Shown: positions 4,779 to 5,926 of the stretch, in pieces
Numbering within the stretch: the first letter of the stretch is position 1
Layout: each line of letters starts with the position of its first letter
Source: Desulfobacterales bacterium
Lineage (GTDB): Bacteria; Desulfobacterota; Desulfobacteria; Desulfobacterales; Desulfobacteraceae
Assembly: GCA_022361135.1 (NCBI GenBank)
Contig: JAKSBM010000496.1
Coordinates: 1-5,926, forward strand
Direction of reading: 5' to 3'
Length of the DNA stretch: 5,926 nucleotides
Position numbers and translations under genes: made by a program
Notes under the pieces: generated by a model
Databases searched by the model: none
What the model saw: the letters and a program-made list of their open reading frames with translations, nothing else
Told to the model about the DNA's origin: nothing

Positions 4779-5926
4779 TCAGTGCTTGAAGCTGCGCTGT
4801 CCCGTGTAAACCATGGTGGCATCGTTTTCGTTGCAGGCGTCGATGGACTGGTAGTCGTTGAGGGAACCGCCGGGCTGAACCACGGCTTTCACACCCTCTC
4901 GCAGGCCCACGTCAATGCCGTCCCGGAAGGGGAAGAAGGCGTCGGAAACCATGGATGCGCCCTGGAGTCCGCCGTTGACGGCGGCCACGTCTGCATTGAT
5001 TTCCGCTTTCTTGTCCGCGTCGGTGAGGTCGGCAAAACCGATGCCGTGGCGTTCAAAGGCATAGCGGTCGGCCAATTTGCGATAGGCTTTGTCCACGGCG
5101 ATTTCCGCCACACCCACCCGGTCCTGTTCCCCGGTGCCGATGCCCACGGTGACGTTGTCTTTCACGTAGATCTCAGAGTTGGAGGTGATGCCGGATTCAA
5201 CCAGCCAGCCAAAAAGCATGTCCTGGTATTCCTGTTCCGTGGGTTTCCGGTTCACGGTGTAGGTTTCTCCCTTGTATTCCGTGGAGGCCAGGGTGAGCCC
5301 TTCCTGGGTCAGGGTTTCGGGCACAAAGGACCACTGGGCCACCAGGCCGCCGTCCATGAGGCTTTTGAAATCCACCACCCGTTCGCCGATGAAGTTCTGG
5401 AGGCGATCCATGGCATTGATGCGGATCACCCGCAGGTTCTTTCTCCGGCCCAGGATGTCCACAACCCCGTCTTCAAATTCCGGCGCCACAACCACCTCGG
5501 CGTACTGGTCGGCAATGGCTTCGGCCGTGGCCTTGTCCACGGCTTTATTCAGGGCGATACACCCGCCGAATGCAGCCACGCGATCGGCCATGTAGGCTTT
5601 CTGGTAAGCCTCTTCCAGGCTGTCGGCCCGGGCCGCTCCGCAGGGGTTGTTATGTTTTACGATGACGGCGCAGGGGGTGTCGGTGAAGTAGCGCAGGATG
5701 TTCAGGGAGTTGTCCGCATCGGTGAGGTTGGTTTTACCGGGGTGCTTGCCCGACTGGAGCAGCTCGATGTCGGAAACCAGATATTTACCCGGGGCAATGG
5801 TCTTGGCATCCCCCAAAGCGAGATTTCCATTCACCAGCCGGTAAAGGGCGGCTTCCTGGCCCGGGTTTTCCCCGTAGCGCAGCCCCTTCTGTACCCCGTC
5901 GATGACCCAGGAGACCTTTTCATAGA
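4779..5926 (-). CDS. purH: PurH, AICAR transformylase domain (5' truncated, divergent type)
   Basis: The frame runs from the right window edge (first full codon 5924-5922) to TGA at 4781-4779, giving 381 visible residues; the GTG at 5834 is an internal Val. The domain transfers a formyl group from 10-formyltetrahydrofolate to AICAR, the ninth step to IMP. Landmarks are LRYGENPGQ (15-23), the catalytic Lys-His in VKHNNPCGAA (K90, H91), FGGCIALNKAVD, TSNSEI (248-253, with the conserved Asn), GIGTGEQDRV (261-270) and SDAFFPFRDG (327-336) near the C-terminus. It differs from E. coli-type PurH: GENPHQ reads GENPGQ, GAGQxSRV reads GTGEQDRV, and about 35-40 extra residues lie between the DRV block and SDAFFPF (roughly 281-320). 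The N-terminal IMP cyclohydrolase domain, if present, is outside the window, so it may be a stand-alone transformylase. The gene is followed by its own terminator. Confidence 0.9.
   Translation of the reverse strand, partial: YEKVSWVIDGVQKGLRYGENPGQEAALYRLVNGNLALGDAKTIAPGKYLVSDIELLQSGKHPGKTNLTDADNSLNILRYFTDTPCAVIVKHNNPCGAARADSLEEAYQKAYMADRVAAFGGCIALNKAVDKATAEAIADQYAEVVVAPEFEDGVVDILGRRKNLRVIRINAMDRLQNFIGERVVDFKSLMDGGLVAQWSFVPETLTQEGLTLASTEYKGETYTVNRKPTEQEYQDMLFGWLVESGITSNSEIYVKDNVTVGIGTGEQDRVGVAEIAVDKAYRKLADRYAFERHGIGFADLTDADKKAEINADVAAVNGGLQGASMVSDAFFPFRDGIDVGLREGVKAVVQPGGSLNDYQSIDACNENDATMVYTGQRSFKH

Noticed and set aside
5272..5595. Plus-strand frame of 107 codons inside purH
   Set aside because: It is Ser/Arg/Thr-rich antisense shadow of a firmly identified gene.

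Overview
The window is about 60% G+C by eye, with long Pro/Gly/Ala-rich shadow frames, and reads as an ordinary chromosomal stretch of an anaerobic bacterium. The mix of genes suggests a Desulfobacterota (sulfate-reducer-like) genome: an NDP-forming acyl-CoA synthetase, an OFA-type major facilitator, a compact-motif iron-sulfur flavoprotein, and a divergent PurH transformylase domain. That assignment is inference from gene content, not a marker-gene call.

Layout. Positions 1-1103 (+) hold the 3' part of a CoA-binding, succinyl-CoA-ligase-like protein (alpha part of an ADP-forming acyl-CoA synthetase), cut by the window edge. It ends in a 12-bp hairpin. After a 251-bp spacer comes a 430-residue OFA-family transporter (1355-2647, +), closed by a strong 15-bp terminator hairpin that also faces the next, convergent gene. 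That gene (2787-3161, -) encodes an HxlR-type winged-helix regulator. It is divergent from an iron-sulfur flavoprotein (3275-3853, +), and the two share a 113-bp control region whose best -10 box, TATATA, can serve both strands. A hairpin separates the flavoprotein from a convergent two-gene minus-strand unit: a 70-residue soluble protein (4366-4578) followed after 34 bp by a 132-residue four-helix membrane protein (3933-4331). A 200-bp gap then carries a likely promoter for that unit and the terminator of purH. purH runs in from the right edge (4779-5926, -); only its AICAR transformylase part is visible.

How they may work together. The acyl-CoA synthetase and the transporter could form an uptake-and-activation pair for a small carboxylic acid. 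The regulator and flavoprotein form a classical HxlR-oxidoreductase divergon, probably responding to redox or electrophile stress. The two small minus-strand genes look like one operon of unknown function. purH is a housekeeping purine gene with unusual sequence features. I see no CRISPR array, tRNA, rRNA, insertion sequence or phage gene, and no convincing new defence or mobile system.
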